DNA from: Diplocarpon mali
Lineage: Eukaryota; Ascomycota; Leotiomycetes; Helotiales; Drepanopezizaceae
Direction: 5' to 3'
DNA length: 54,067 nucleotides
Assembly (NCBI GenBank): GCA_024741835.1
Contig: JAENRP010000302.1
Coordinates: forward strand, 626-54,692
A program made the translations under genes and the position numbers. The notes under the pieces were generated by a model, which saw nothing but the letters and a program-made list of their open reading frames with translations, was not told the origin of the DNA and did not search any database. This document shows, in pieces, positions 32,993 to 44,581 of this stretch; the stretch's first letter is position 1; the number at the start of each line of letters is the position of its first letter.

Positions 32993-35900
32993 TCAGCCTT
33001 CCTCAGCCACACTCCCCACAAGCACACTAGGCCTACTAGTCTTCTTCCCCAGTGCCAGCCTACTCAACCGCTTCCTCACACTCCCGACTTTGCTTCCCAC
33101 GCTGCCGTCCCTACTCGTCGGACCGCCGCCGCCGCCGCCACTTTTCCCTGTCGGCGGCCGGTGACTGCTACTGCTCCTACGTGCCATACCCGCAAGATCG
33201 CTTTGCGTGACCCAGTCGCTCTCTTCCTCCTTCTGCCCAAACGCACGTCCCCTCACGCGGCCAATAGACCCGAGCCCCGCGGTACTGCCGAAGAACGAGC
33301 GACGGTTCTCTTCAGTCCTGAGGCGAGAGTGGGACCGAGAGCGTGAGCGCGCGGACGAGGATTCGTTGGATCGCGAGTGTTCGCGCAGCGAGGCGGGGAG
33401 GTCCTTCGGCGTAACGCCGTTAAGGGAGAGGCCGTTGAGCATTGGCGGCGGCTGGAGAGGTTGATCGGGCAGCGCCGCTGGTGTATGGCGTTTCAAGAAG
33501 CTGAGGCGGTTGCGACCTGCTCGCGCGCTGGGGGTGTCGAGGATGCTCGTATCCATGGTGGCGAGGGTGCCATTAGTCGCACTGTTTGGCAAGCGGCCCA
33601 TCGCCTGAGAATTCCGCCGATTGTTACTCCCGTCGCTCTGCACCGGGCTAGCGACGGCCCAGCTAGGTGTGGGGGTGGGAGGTTTGGTGTGCCGGGGGAA
33701 GGCGAAGGAGGCTAGTTCGGGGGCAAAGGTGGCTTGAAAATCTGACTGGGCTTTAGCAACGAGTCTGTCTAGGCTGGGATGTAAAGGAAAGGCACAGCGC
33801 TTACTCTGCGCAACGACCTCCCGCTCTACGGAGCCGATGGAAGTCGAGCTGGAGAGCATGGCCAGGCAGCGGCGGATCATGACTGCGTGGTCGATGAGCG
33901 CGGTCTTGAGGGCATTCTCGAGGGGGCCGAGTTCGATCTCTCGGACGTCGTCTGCTTCGCTTGCCGCGGGTAGGAGTTCGCGGTAGTTGGCTACTGTTGT
34001 GTCAGAGCCGGGATTGACTGAGACTTGAAGGGCATCGATGAGGAGGGGCGCTATGTCGTCTTCGCCGTCTGCTACTCGCTTCTCGACCAGTGACATCTCA
34101 GCTGTCTTGCGGAGGATGCGCTCGACTGCCGTCTGGAGAGGATTCAACTTGACGCGGTCGATAGCGACAATCTCGCTGCGCCGAAGGATAGTCGGGAACG
34201 CCTCGGCCGTTCTACAGATAATCTTCTCGGCATAGTGTTCGTGCACAGGACCTGCCGTGTTTCTCTTGCTCGTGACGGAAAACACCTGTGGATTGGCAGA
34301 CGGTAGGTAGTCCCGGATCACCTGTGGAACGCGAGCACGCTGGAAGACAGAATGGCCGAGATCCCGATGCGGTGTCAGTGGAGAGATCTGCAAAAACTGA
34401 CCCTCGACATCATCCACATCCCCAGCAGCGACGATCTGAGCGGCAGGATGCTGCTCTAGCATCCTATCAGTGAAAGCGGATGTCCTCTCGGTCTGCGAGC
34501 CCTCGTACACAAATTCCTTGTCTCGTAGACTTGGTGGAAAGCCCATGCCACGATACGTGACCCGGAAATACTTGGGAACAAGCTTGTCGCTCTTGGCGAT
34601 GGTCTCGTAGACAGTAGCGATGGCGCGCTGAGTGCGGGCCAGCTTTGAGAAGTCAAATATGTTCTCCTGGTACTGGGACTGCAGTTCTTGGTACACGGAC
34701 AAGGCGCTACACCAAGATTCCCCCTCTTCGAAGTACTTGATGATCTCAAAGTAAATGCGCTCCTTGCGCTCAAACTGCGATTGGGATGGAAAATCCGGAT
34801 CCACGAGCGGCGGTACGACCTTGGTTGGATCCCAATCGTACATGTCGGCATGGAGGCGAAGTGCAAGACCTGCCTCGGTCGGGTTCCTAGCGTCGGCTTG
34901 AAGCTGGGCAAGTTGGTGAACGTATCGGATAAAGATCTCTTCCTTCTGCATGTCGCGCAAGAACTCCATGAGTCTCAGTCGATGGATCATGTGCGAGGCT
35001 TCGCCGCTGACGTCGGTGCTGTGAACCGCAACGAGAAGGTCGAGGAACTCATCGATCGTCGCAATGAGCTCCCGAACTGTACCGAACAGCGAGTCATCCT
35101 CAGCCCGGGCCAGAGAATCGAATAGGCTGAACAGCTCGTGGATGAAGAGCTTCTGGAGGATACTTTCCGTCAACGGCTTCGACTTGAACAGTCGATCTAG
35201 ACAGTCGATCATTTCCGTCTGAATGACAGACAGATCCTCACCCAGTGTCCATTCGCTGACAATCATGGACTGCAGGACTTCGACAGCGACTCGTCTGAGG
35301 CCTTCGTGGACGCTTAGACACAGCTCGACGATCGGGCCGACTAGGACGGGCACGTATTGAACTTGGTAGCCTCCTGTCTTCGCCAGACCGTACTGCTGTC
35401 GTTCGTCCGGGCTTGTTTCCCAGCCAATAGCTTCCCAGGTTCTCCGCAGCAAATCAGCACCATGCTCCCGCACATCACCCGCAATCTTCCACACTGCTCT
35501 GCGTTTCTGCTCGGGGAAGGTCTCTAGTGCCAGAGCGTCACTACCAACTAGCTTCAGAAGGACAGTGAAGAAGGCTTTCCACAGCTCGGTGTTGTAGTCC
35601 TCTGCATCGTCGGGAGGGGGCAGGAATGATTCGAGAAGTATCCCGGAAACGTACTCCAGCGTCTTCATCGCCGACTTGTGATGGAAAATATGTACACTCA
35701 ACCAGTTGGAGGGAAAGGCTTCGAAATCGAGAATACTCAGATGGACATGCAGTAGATTCTCGATAAGGGTCGCCATCTCATCGTCCGCGAGATCCAGCTG
35801 CAAACCGGCTGGCAAGGTTGAGACAGCAGCAAGGATAGCTGACAATTCGATGAGCACCTCGGCGAACTGGACTTTGCCTTCGATTGGTCTGGTGGGGAAA

Positions 35901-38900
35901 GGGTACGTTGTCGGGAAGAGAAGCGACAAGCGAGTCTTATCCGACTTGGGCGTCGCTCGCAGTGACAGGTAGGAATCGACAATCTTGGGGATGTAATCCG
36001 GGATCTCGGGTCCAATCTTATCGATCTGCGTCGAGAGGACGGAGCAGCAGAGTCGGATTTGCTCAATCCATTGATCCGTCACCTCGTCTGTCTTGCCCCA
36101 GTGAGGCGCGATCCATCGCACGGTATTGGCACTAAGCGCCTCTCTCTGCTCGGGTGCCGCGAAGAGCTCGAGTTTCGCGTAGTTGATGATCAGCACTAGC
36201 TTGTACAGTACCAGTTTGCCCTTGACCGCGTGACACGAATCCATGAAGTCAATCGCAATGTGCAGGATCTCTTCCGGGCTCAGCAACCCCGTGAGTTCTG
36301 GGAGCCAGGTGTGGAAATGCTGAACGGCGAGTGTCTGGCTCCCAACCAGGATCGGCGCATTGTTCCTCATGAGTCCATCCAAAGCTTTGAAGATACTCCG
36401 CAGATGGCGTGTAAATCCAGGTGAGGAGCTCGTGATCCCGATTCCGGCCTCCTTTTCCTTCTGCTGCCCACGCGCGTGCGTAATGAATTTGAGTATATGC
36501 CGCACGACCTTGAATGTAGCTCGAAGCTTCCTCGAGGTATCCGGGTCCGCAGGGTTTTGCAGCAGTCTCGTAAAGGATCTGACAAGGCAGGGGGTCACAA
36601 AGGGGTAGTTGAACTTCTCCTGCGCATAATGATCGACGAGCGGGCCGAGGTTAAATCGGCGGTCGTGGACAATCCCAAGGACCGTGACCAGGGCGCTGAA
36701 AATAAGATCCTCGTAATCGTCGTTCCCGGTGTGCTCGACCAGGATGCCGAAAATGGCATCGAAGACATCGCTGAGCAGCTTCACCACCTCAATCTCCGGC
36801 ACGAAGACTAATCTTCTGAGGAGCTCCTGAACATCGCCCGGTGGCTGCTCCTTCCACCTCAGCAATCCAAGCAGGACCTTGTCTTGCGAGAATAGGGTGC
36901 TGCAGAGATACGTCTGCACTCTCAGTGTCGTGGTCGGACCAGTGACAGCCTCGTCCTTGCTCACGTCGTCCTTCCCCCTGGCATTCCACGGAACGTCCAG
37001 GTAGCCCGTTCTCCCCTCCCCCTTGCCTTTCGCTGTGGTGGTATGCTCGTCGTACCGGTACAGCAACAGCGAGTGATGACCATCACGCACAAAGGCCGAC
37101 TGGTCCCAGAGTGGCAGGTAACAGATGGCAAATGGTTGACTGGGGGCGTCACACAGAGTCATGGCAACATGGCAGCCCGCGACATCAGCTGCGGGGATGC
37201 AGATTCGTAGAGTCTGATTCCAGGCGTCGCCTTTCTCCGCCGCTGTAGATTCCCAGGACGAGAGTCCGCCTTCGGCATTCGAAGAGGGGAATATACAGTT
37301 CTCCAATCGTTCGCCAGTCGCTCGACATACTTCCATGCTCACCTGGAGGTTCATGCCCGCGACCGAAGAAGGGAGAGGGAGAGCGTGGCCGTTGGCGCGA
37401 GCGATCAGGGCGTTCCGAGGGAGGAAGGCCTCGTCGATCGTCAGGTAAATATCAGATCTCCCCTTCGTCGGGGCTCCAGAGAATCCCATCTTGGCAGTCT
37501 TCGCGACACCGGAGAGGAGTGTCGGAGTGGCACTGATCAGACCGTCCGCGTCGGGGCTCTGAAATGCCTTCAGGTGGACTTGGAGCCGCTCTGCCTTCTT
37601 GGACTTGGCATAGTTGCCCGTCTTACTCGACATGAGATCCTTGATGACCTCGTCCCAGCCATCACCAGATCCCTGCTCTTGAACCAAGCCCGCAGCGGCA
37701 GCCCAGATTGGGATGACCTGCTCGATTTCCTCCTCCTGTTTCATGATCGAGTTGATCTTGATGGCCCCGACGCCCATGGTCCGGTTGACCACCCGACTCA
37801 CCGTGCCCGACTTCCGTTCCGCGGCGGGTCCTCTGAGGTCGGCTGTTCCTGGCGGTCCCTCTCGGCTCTCTTGGCCCTCCGCGAGCGAACCGAGTTTCGA
37901 GATGGACGCATTTCGCGAATACACATTTCTCTTGACCTTCTGGCCCCACATCAGACTCCGGCGTCCCGTTCTGCTGCCAGCACTAGACAGAGGTTTCTCT
38001 CCGTTTCTCGTCTCCTGGGATCCATCTCGCGAACTCAATCCATTCCTCGACGACGGCTTGCCGCCGGTGACTTGCTGCTTGGACCGGAGTTTGACCACCA
38101 AGTACAGCTCGCGGTCCGCGGCCGTCGAATCCCCAATATCCGAGGACGTCAGCTCCGTAAACAGAGTCCGCATCTGCCCTACCTGTGCCAGGCTGGTCAT
38201 GGCTCCCCCGGGTGGCACCTCCACGACGTAGCTCTCGCTCAGAGCTACCGCGGCTCGTCCGGGAGTCTTGGAAGCCAGGTAGAATACCAACGTCGTCGGC
38301 TCGGTGCTCGCGCCCACAAAAGCCCGCACGTCAATCAGCAGATGGTGCAACGTCAGGGTCTCGTTCGCCGGCGGCTGGGGCGGTTCCTCGAGGAGACTCA
38401 TCAGGGACTGGAGCTTCGTGATCTCCACCGCCGAGTCGTCGCCGGTGAGGACCCTGCCTCGTTCGGCGGGGTCTCTGACGATGACTTCCCCGTTGAACAC
38501 CTTGTTCCCCCTCACCAAATCCCAGACCGTCTTCTCTCGCAAGGAGCTTAGCTCGTGCGTCGTCAGGACGTTGTGTAGGAACTTGCGCCGGGAGAGATCC
38601 AGGTTCTGGACCAGGGCCGACATGTCGTCTAACCTGGGGTACTGCCTCGAGAGCAGCAGCTCGTGTAGATTCGTCGAGTGCCATTCCCGCAGACACGACG
38701 CGATCTCGTCCACCAGCGGTTCCGAAGTCGAGGTCGGCGTCTCGTCTCCAATCTTCAGCATGGGGACCGGTGCTGGAGGTTTGGGGGCGTCCGGGTCGCG
38801 GTCCACCGGCACGGCGAGCACATCTCCGTTGAGCAGGCGCCTGGTCCGCCTCTTCCTCGTCCTGGCCGTCTCCCCACTCTCACTCCTCTGCCGCAGAGCC

Positions 38901-39331
38901 TTCTTGGGCGTCCGGGTACTCCTGGAGCTGGCCAATGGACTGCCATCAGCACCCACGCTTGCACACGCACTGCCATTCCGCCCATGTCCATTGGTCGTTG
39001 GGGTCTCCAGCACCGCGTCCGCCTCGGCCTCCTCGTCACTCACCTCGTCTTCCTCGTCTTCGCCCAGGACCTCTCTGACCTCCACACAGCTGCGCGGGAA
39101 TATGCCTGAGAAGACGCGCGCCTCTAGGGTCTGGCCCTTGGTGCTGGTGAGGCCGGCCAGCAGGCTCGGCGGCGCCACGAGATATCCGCGGAACCAGTCG
39201 CCATGACGGCCGCCCTGCTCGATGATGTAGAGTTCGTCGCCCAGCTCGAGGGGAAGATCCGCCGGGTCTTGAGCTGGAAAGGGGAAGGTTGCGACGGCGA
39301 AGGCGATGCGAGGGAGGGGCTGCCAGGGCAT
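32993..39331 (-). CDS. DOCK-family guanine nucleotide exchange factor (SH3 and Ded_cyto protein), 2112 aa
   Basis: Large GEF that loads GTP on Rac/Rho-type GTPases, acting with an ELMO partner at the plasma membrane in polarity and stress signalling; in yeast the homologue is Dck1. One uninterrupted frame. Residues about 5-90 form an SH3 domain (ELGDELYIIEQGG, DWFRGYLV, GIFPRSCVEV). A Ser/Arg-rich acidic linker follows (DEEDEVSDEEAEAD). About 625-790 is the C2-like DHR-1 lipid-binding domain (RSDIYLTIDEAF, TGYLDVPW). A helical ARM-like region continues to about 1450, and about 1475-1830 is the catalytic DHR-2 (LQADARNPTEAGLALRLHAD, NPLQTAVERILRKT, NPGSDTTVANYRELL, HAVMIRRCL). The last 220 residues are Ser/Arg/Gly-rich and probably disordered. 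The start MPWQPLPRIAFAVATFPF fits fungal orthologues. A weak GTAAGC near 33806 could be a short intron, but no splice keeping frame was found. Confidence 0.95.
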   Translation of the reverse strand: MPWQPLPRIAFAVATFPFPAQDPADLPLELGDELYIIEQGGRHGDWFRGYLVAPPSLLAGLTSTKGQTLEARVFSGIFPRSCVEVREVLGEDEEDEVSDEEAEADAVLETPTTNGHGRNGSACASVGADGSPLASSRSTRTPKKALRQRSESGETARTRKRRTRRLLNGDVLAVPVDRDPDAPKPPAPVPMLKIGDETPTSTSEPLVDEIASCLREWHSTNLHELLLSRQYPRLDDMSALVQNLDLSRRKFLHNVLTTHELSSLREKTVWDLVRGNKVFNGEVIVRDPAERGRVLTGDDSAVEITKLQSLMSLLEEPPQPPANETLTLHHLLIDVRAFVGASTEPTTLVFYLASKTPGRAAVALSESYVVEVPPGGAMTSLAQVGQMRTLFTELTSSDIGDSTAADRELYLVVKLRSKQQVTGGKPSSRNGLSSRDGSQETRNGEKPLSSAGSRTGRRSLMWGQKVKRNVYSRNASISKLGSLAEGQESREGPPGTADLRGPAAERKSGTVSRVVNRTMGVGAIKINSIMKQEEEIEQVIPIWAAAAGLVQEQGSGDGWDEVIKDLMSSKTGNYAKSKKAERLQVHLKAFQSPDADGLISATPTLLSGVAKTAKMGFSGAPTKGRSDIYLTIDEAFLPRNALIARANGHALPLPSSVAGMNLQVSMEVCRATGERLENCIFPSSNAEGGLSSWESTAAEKGDAWNQTLRICIPAADVAGCHVAMTLCDAPSQPFAICYLPLWDQSAFVRDGHHSLLLYRYDEHTTTAKGKGEGRTGYLDVPWNARGKDDVSKDEAVTGPTTTLRVQTYLCSTLFSQDKVLLGLLRWKEQPPGDVQELLRRLVFVPEIEVVKLLSDVFDAIFGILVEHTGNDDYEDLIFSALVTVLGIVHDRRFNLGPLVDHYAQEKFNYPFVTPCLVRSFTRLLQNPADPDTSRKLRATFKVVRHILKFITHARGQQKEKEAGIGITSSSPGFTRHLRSIFKALDGLMRNNAPILVGSQTLAVQHFHTWLPELTGLLSPEEILHIAIDFMDSCHAVKGKLVLYKLVLIINYAKLELFAAPEQREALSANTVRWIAPHWGKTDEVTDQWIEQIRLCCSVLSTQIDKIGPEIPDYIPKIVDSYLSLRATPKSDKTRLSLLFPTTYPFPTRPIEGKVQFAEVLIELSAILAAVSTLPAGLQLDLADDEMATLIENLLHVHLSILDFEAFPSNWLSVHIFHHKSAMKTLEYVSGILLESFLPPPDDAEDYNTELWKAFFTVLLKLVGSDALALETFPEQKRRAVWKIAGDVREHGADLLRRTWEAIGWETSPDERQQYGLAKTGGYQVQYVPVLVGPIVELCLSVHEGLRRVAVEVLQSMIVSEWTLGEDLSVIQTEMIDCLDRLFKSKPLTESILQKLFIHELFSLFDSLARAEDDSLFGTVRELIATIDEFLDLLVAVHSTDVSGEASHMIHRLRLMEFLRDMQKEEIFIRYVHQLAQLQADARNPTEAGLALRLHADMYDWDPTKVVPPLVDPDFPSQSQFERKERIYFEIIKYFEEGESWCSALSVYQELQSQYQENIFDFSKLARTQRAIATVYETIAKSDKLVPKYFRVTYRGMGFPPSLRDKEFVYEGSQTERTSAFTDRMLEQHPAAQIVAAGDVDDVEGQFLQISPLTPHRDLGHSVFQRARVPQVIRDYLPSANPQVFSVTSKRNTAGPVHEHYAEKIICRTAEAFPTILRRSEIVAIDRVKLNPLQTAVERILRKTAEMSLVEKRVADGEDDIAPLLIDALQVSVNPGSDTTVANYRELLPAASEADDVREIELGPLENALKTALIDHAVMIRRCLAMLSSSTSIGSVEREVVAQSKRCAFPLHPSLDRLVAKAQSDFQATFAPELASFAFPRHTKPPTPTPSWAVASPVQSDGSNNRRNSQAMGRLPNSATNGTLATMDTSILDTPSARAGRNRLSFLKRHTPAALPDQPLQPPPMLNGLSLNGVTPKDLPASLREHSRSNESSSARSRSRSHSRLRTEENRRSFFGSTAGLGSIGRVRGRAFGQKEEESDWVTQSDLAGMARRSSSSHRPPTGKSGGGGGGPTSRDGSVGSKVGSVRKRLSRLALGKKTSRPSVLVGSVAEEG

Positions 39332-39537
39332 TGCTCTCGTGGCTCGTCGGGGAGGGGTTGGGCTATTGGAATGGACGTTGATTCATGGGGGGAGGAATGC
39401 TGCCGTCGCAGGTTTTCCGTGGGGAGGGGCTGGAGGAGCGAGTCTGCGGCTGGGCTGAGATTTCGAGGCTCAGAGGTTCGTGGTTGTGATCGGGATTCTC
39501 AGTCGAGGTGCGTAAGATGGCAAGGGGGAGAAGGGGC

Positions 39538-39576
39538 AAAAAAAAAAAAGATTTTCTTTAAAAAAAAAAAAAAAAG
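39538..39576. repeat. Pair of A tracts separated by GATTTTCTTT
   Basis: A run of 12 A, the spacer GATTTTCTTT, then a run of 16-17 A, about 200 bp upstream of the DOCK start codon. On the transcribed strand these are poly(dT), which excludes nucleosomes and is common in fungal promoters; that role is inference. Confidence 0.7.
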
Positions 39577-40797
39577 ACCGGTCTAGCAAGCTCTGGCGTG
39601 AGGGAGATGAGGCCAAAGGTATTGAAAAGAGAGTTTCCCGGAATTATCGTCGCATGCAGATGCCTGGGAATTACTGGTCGACAGTTAGCGCACAGATATC
39701 TCGAGATTGTCTAGTAGAGCCCCTGAAGATTGCTGGTTTGCTTTTGTCGGGTGACAGCTCCCTACAAGCGAAGCTTCCACGCGAAGAGTCAAGCGGGACA
39801 GCGAGTATTAATGATCACAGTGCCCTCGGAGGAGGATGAAACGCGTAACGGGCAACGAGACCGACGTTTCCTCTGATGTGCGGCTGGCCGTCCCATTGTC
39901 ATCGAGAGACTTTGATTTATGCTTTGCAGCTCTCCCGGCCTGGGAGTTGCCCCGCTGTTGTTCCCGTACGTACCAAGGTCCGCAGGTTCCTCGCTTCGCA
40001 GGGACAAATCGAATCGTCTCACCTCATCGGTCATGGCCGGGCGATGGAAAAGGGGCGATTGCAAACACTTCTTGCTGCCGTACCCGCAGTCCTTCTTGAC
40101 TCCTTTCGAGGGCCGCAGATCTCCCAAGCCAGCGGCGAGCCCTCCACCACCACGGACAGAAAGGCATGAACCTTGATATCGGGATACCTCAGAGCCTCGT
40201 ACAGCAGACGGAAACCCGATCCACGGCACCCGAGCGAAAACAAGTATAGGAGACTCGTCTAAAGCTTACTGTACGGCATTGACTTTGTGACGTTTGATCG
40301 TGTTTGACTCGCTTGCTTCTTCAACTGGTGAGATGCGTACTCTGCAGTGGATTTCTGCACATCTCTTCCATCCACCGTCCTCGGAGGCACTGGATTCGGG
40401 GGTGAGTCTCGGTGGGGGGGGGGCCAGCATCCGGCAACTGAGCAACATGGCGACGCTGTATGACTTCAATTTGATCTCAACTCAACCCAACAGCCATGGA
40501 ACAATGAAGGGCTCTCCGCGCACGGGAGAAGGAGGGGGGGGTGGAGGATTCGCGCGGCAGAGGGAAGTGGTTGACTTCCCGGATCATCCCCGAGAGTTGA
40601 GGGACCACACGAATCCTCTTCCATCAAAGAATATACTCGTGTTTCAGCCCTAGCCATACCAGACTTGGAGAATCCGGATTCCAAGTGCAAATCCAGAGTC
40701 GCCGAGACACATTGCCGTACGGGCTGCCCAGGGCAAACGTACAAGCCCCACCCGGATTCGCCGGATGCTATTGGTTCCCGTACTCGCCCGGGAGAAG

Positions 40798-40823
40798 ACA
40801 GGGGCGAGTAGCCGCCCCTGTCT
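40798..40823. repeat. Perfect 10-bp GC-rich inverted repeat, 6-base loop
   Basis: GACAGGGGCG and CGCCCCTGTC flank AGTAGC; GAGTAG and CTACTC also recur around it. It is the strongest short hairpin noticed in the spacers, but no transcript context supports a function. Confidence 0.7.
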
Positions 40824-43522
40824 ACTCGGACCTCTCTATAGACGCTTGCGCCGAGATGCCCTAGCCAGGATATAGAGAACGATCCCGATACGTGAGGGAG
40901 TTCATAGGTAGAGGAAGTGAAAGAGTCGTTTCTCTTACCTACTCGTGCGACGCCGTTGCTTGGAAATATCAAAGGCAAAATCGCGTCGGTTGGGAACCGC
41001 ATTTCACCTACCCGGGATACTCGCTTTTTTCCCCCCCGAGTAGCGTGGATCCAGACCCCACTGAGTCGCATGGCACTACCGGGGAAAGACATGCTTCGAA
41101 AACCACAAACGAAAGGCTAAAGAAGGAGAAAACTGATTTCCTCTCCTCGAAATACCCATCTCCATTCAACATATCCGCATAAGGCTGAACCGATTCTCTA
41201 AAATTTGTGTTGATAGAGAAGTCCAAGGCTAAAGAGTAGAAAGAGTAGAAAGGGTAGAAAGATAGGTCTTGCAGGGCCTGCTGAGGGTTCGTGTAGGAAT
41301 AGGGTGAGTATCGGTCACGTGGAGGGTCACATGCAAAGCCTTGGCATAGGCAGCATTACTCTACCTCCGATCTCTCTCCCTCCTCTTCGAATAATCATCA
41401 ACAACAAATACAGCCAACAACAGAATCGACTCTCCCTCCCTCTTAGTGTGCACACCTTGTGAACCCAACAGTTCTTGGTACACCAAATCTCCTCACAAGA
41501 CTCATCGCGCCGCTGCTAGTCCCTCTCAGGGTTGCTAAGAGGAAGAAAGACCAACGCCGATTATCAGCGCAGAGCTGCCGCAGACTGTCGCGTCTCGCCT
41601 AAAACGTACGGGTTTGCGAGGCGAGTTTTTCTCATGTCACAACAGTGTATGTGGTCATGTCATGCGTGTCTATGATGAAGAGCGGGGTGATCGTCCGCTG
41701 TGGTTAAGCTGCGTACAGGCGAATGATCTAGCAGTCTCGAGCAAGTTGACTTATCACTTTGATATCAGGCTTCAAGGCCGGGGCAGTCGAGAGATGCGGG
41801 AGGGGAACAGAGAGGGGCGAGAGATTGATTAGATTAGATCTAGGGAAGAGGAATGAACAAATGAGGTAGGATGTCAGGTTGACGGATCATGCCTATCGCA
41901 AGGTGCACGACGACGTAGCTTGACTGTGTAGGTGCTGGCCTGAAACTCAAACAGCAAGCGACTCGAGCAAAAGAGATGGCAGCGCAGCGCAACTCTCCCT
42001 GAGCGTGGCTTCAATTCTACTCTCGAGACCAAGAGAGACAAGCTACAAGATGATCTCGAGGGCAAAAAACCAATAGCGACTCAACCACGGCTGTGTCGAG
42101 TTGAGCTGGCTGGGAATGAAGCGCCAGAGCGCAACACTTGGACCATGCATCTCAAGTCCGGACCAGAGGCTGGAGTAGGGGAAGAGTCATGTGACAGCAT
42201 GTCAAGCTTTACTTGGAACGTCGTAGAGTAAAGCAATGGAGCCGCTGCTTCTGCAATCCGCGCTCAGGCTAATTTGATTTCCTGGTTTGGGAGCCTACAA
42301 AGGCGGCTTCAAATCTCTTCGTTTGGGATACCGGGCAGGAAGGGTTAGAACCCCACTCGGCATCTGCGCGAGTCCGGGTTATTCGATCGGCTCTCCTCCA
42401 AGTAATGCCTACAAGGGACGTGGCTCATTGCGATGCTTGCAGGACTGTTCGTTTTCCCTTGATGCTGGGTTGACGCTTCATTAGTGTGTATCTACTTACT
42501 TTGCTATATCAGATACTATGCGAGCTTGCTGCTGTTCCCGAATCTTCCCAGTCTTGAAATACTGGCGTAGGTTGGCCGGGGTCTCGGGACTTGACGCAAG
42601 GCAGTGTTCGTTGAGAAAGAGGCAAATTATGGGATGATGAGAAGAGTTGATGCTTGTCTGACTTCACGCCCAAGTCATCCTGTGGATTATTGGTCGCCAA
42701 GATCCAAAGCGGGAGAGAATAAATCCAAAGTCAACTCTTTATCGATGATAAGATGATCGGTCCGGCTCTGGAGCAAGTGGGGCGAACAAGTGTCAACTGG
42801 TAGTCAAGTTGCGACAAGATTCAAACGGACGGGTACCGGAATATCTATAATACTCTAGAGCACCACATTTTCCCATGAGCTTCAAAGCAGGACTATATGC
42901 TATGTAAGCTATGCATTGTCTCTCTTTATTTTGGGGAAACTGACATGAAGAGCCATGAATAAAACAATACTAGTGATGCTCATTCATAAAACTTGAGGTC
43001 AAAGTGCTCTACCACAAGGACTGGGCCACCTATCCTCAACTGATAGTCCGTTTTCGCTCATCAAGAAAATCCGAGAGTCATAAAGTGACAAGATATAAAA
43101 AATGGTGTTTTCAGCACTATCCTAGACTTTGTGTGAAAGTACTGATGAAAAGCAGCGAGACAGAAGTTCAACTCAATGTAGCTCTTGCAAATGAAAGCAT
43201 AAACCGACCAAGAGACTGCTGTCAAGCAATTTCTATATCGGTGCGGGCAACTACAGTGTGGTAACGGCCGGAGCTGAATCGGAGGTAATGCTCTCTGGCG
43301 CAGAAAATCCCGCTTACCTTAAACACATGAATTCAAAAATGTCGCAGGGAGCGGCCCATTCATAATGAACTTGAGCCAAGCTCGAAGACGATATGGTGAT
43401 GAAAAGAGGAAACCCCTCACACGTAACTCTCATTAGCATCATGACGCTTGAGGTTTTTGTACCCCACATTCCCATGATTGTACACCAATAGACCTTGCAG
43501 CACCGACCTCAGTGTAGTCTGT

Positions 43523-44581
43523 TCAGCTAGTCAAGTACTTTACCACGGCCCCCGGACTGGGGAATAGCACATACTTCTTCTTCTTATACTGATCCGGGAA
43601 TTCCGCTCTCAACGCCTTCTCCTTCTTAATGGCCCACTGGTGCATCTGCGCCCAAGCAGCAACATTGAAGATAACCGTCGCCGTACTTTTCGTGACAAGC
43701 GCAATACCTGTCCAAGCAATAAGCTCAAAAAGATAGTTCGGGCACGTAACTAATCCAAAACCATAACCCGTCGGTATGCCCCTCTCGGTTCCACCCCTAG
43801 TACGCAGACCGGATAATGTCTGGTGGCAAACGAAGTTCGAGACTTCTCCGTACACGTAAAGCGCCAAACCGGCATAGTTGATGTAGTCGATCGTAGGAGA
43901 GGACTTAGCCGCGTAGGAGTTCGGACTGTACACCCAGTATGCGATGTTGACGCCGGACAGCAGCCAGTAATGTGCGGAGTTCTTGAAGATATTGAAGAGG
44001 GGCATGGTTGACAAGGAGAACTTGTGCACAAACAAGGTCTCATATTCGCGCTTTAGGAAGTGGATGACGATCATGGCTATGGAAAGGTATTGGGAAGACG
44101 AGAGAGGAAGCGCGGAAGAGTATATGTAGGATCGCAGGAGGAAGGGGACGGCGAGGTGGATGAGGATTGGGCCGAGGTATTCGATTATGAAGACGGTTGT
44201 CCACGACAACTGAGGGCCTGCAAATAGATTAGCAGATACAAATGATTGTAGCAGATGTATCGTACCCAGATCCTTCACTAAAATTTCCTCTCCTGCCATC
44301 ACATCCTCGCTGCTCTTAACGAGCGCTTTACGGTCCTTAAGAAGCTTCTTCTTCTGAGCGTCGTATATGCCCAGTCGCTCTGGGTTTATGCCATTTGCCT
44401 GCTTGCCAAGCTGAACCTTTAGATCCTGTACTGTGGTCTTGTCTGTGATCTCGATGCTCGTTGGGAGCTTCTTGATAGGCTTCTTTGCAACTGCCAAAGT
44501 GGTATCAGCATCGTGACTCTTAGAGTGAGTGGGTCGAGACATACCGCGGTTGCTGACCTTGAGCGTGACTGGAGGTGCCAT
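43523..44581 (-). CDS. Very-long-chain enoyl-CoA reductase, Tsc13 family (318 aa)
   Basis: ER membrane enzyme doing the last, NADPH-dependent step of each very-long-chain fatty acid elongation cycle (trans-2-enoyl-CoA to acyl-CoA). Exons 44581-44545, 44490-44266, 44217-43523. Introns 44491-44544 (GTATGT...CAG) and 44218-44265 (GTACGA...CAG, CTAAT branch) are both stop-free multiples of three, so the raw frame runs through and yields a false 352-residue protein. The N-terminus is a ubiquitin-like domain (KLPTSIEITDKTTVQDLKVQLGK, given by its start KLPTSIEI), as in TECR. Several membrane spans follow, and the C-terminal steroid-5-alpha-reductase domain carries LYVYGEVSNFVCHQ, GIPTGYGFGLVTCPNYLFE and the C-terminal KKKKYVLFP. 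Length fits the fungal family. Essential in yeast. Confidence 0.95.
   Translation of the reverse strand: MAPPVTLKVSNRGMSRPTHSKSHDADTTLAVAKKPIKKLPTSIEITDKTTVQDLKVQLGKQANGINPERLGIYDAQKKKLLKDRKALVKSSEDVMAGEEILVKDLGTIHLLQSFVSANLFAGPQLSWTTVFIIEYLGPILIHLAVPFLLRSYIYSSALPLSSSQYLSIAMIVIHFLKREYETLFVHKFSLSTMPLFNIFKNSAHYWLLSGVNIAYWVYSPNSYAAKSSPTIDYINYAGLALYVYGEVSNFVCHQTLSGLRTRGGTERGIPTGYGFGLVTCPNYLFELIAWTGIALVTKSTATVIFNVAAWAQMHQWAIKKEKALRAEFPDQYKKKKYVLFPSPGAVVKYLTS

Larger units (their letters stand above)
39332..43522. other. Intergenic region (4.2 kb)
   Basis: 5' flank of the DOCK gene and 3' flank of TSC13. ORFs up to 208 codons overlap on both strands, without domains or splice logic. Holds two A tracts near 39.54-39.58 kb, a G10 run near 40.41 kb and a strong hairpin at 40798. 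Nothing else recognised. Confidence 0.6.

Noticed and set aside
33770..33810. Possible intron in the DOCK gene at a GTAAGC site
   Set aside because: No acceptor at a usual distance restores the frame, and the unspliced frame is continuous and plausible.
40466..41092. 208-codon minus-strand ORF
   Set aside because: Contains the hairpin region, has no domain and no plausible start context or intron pattern.
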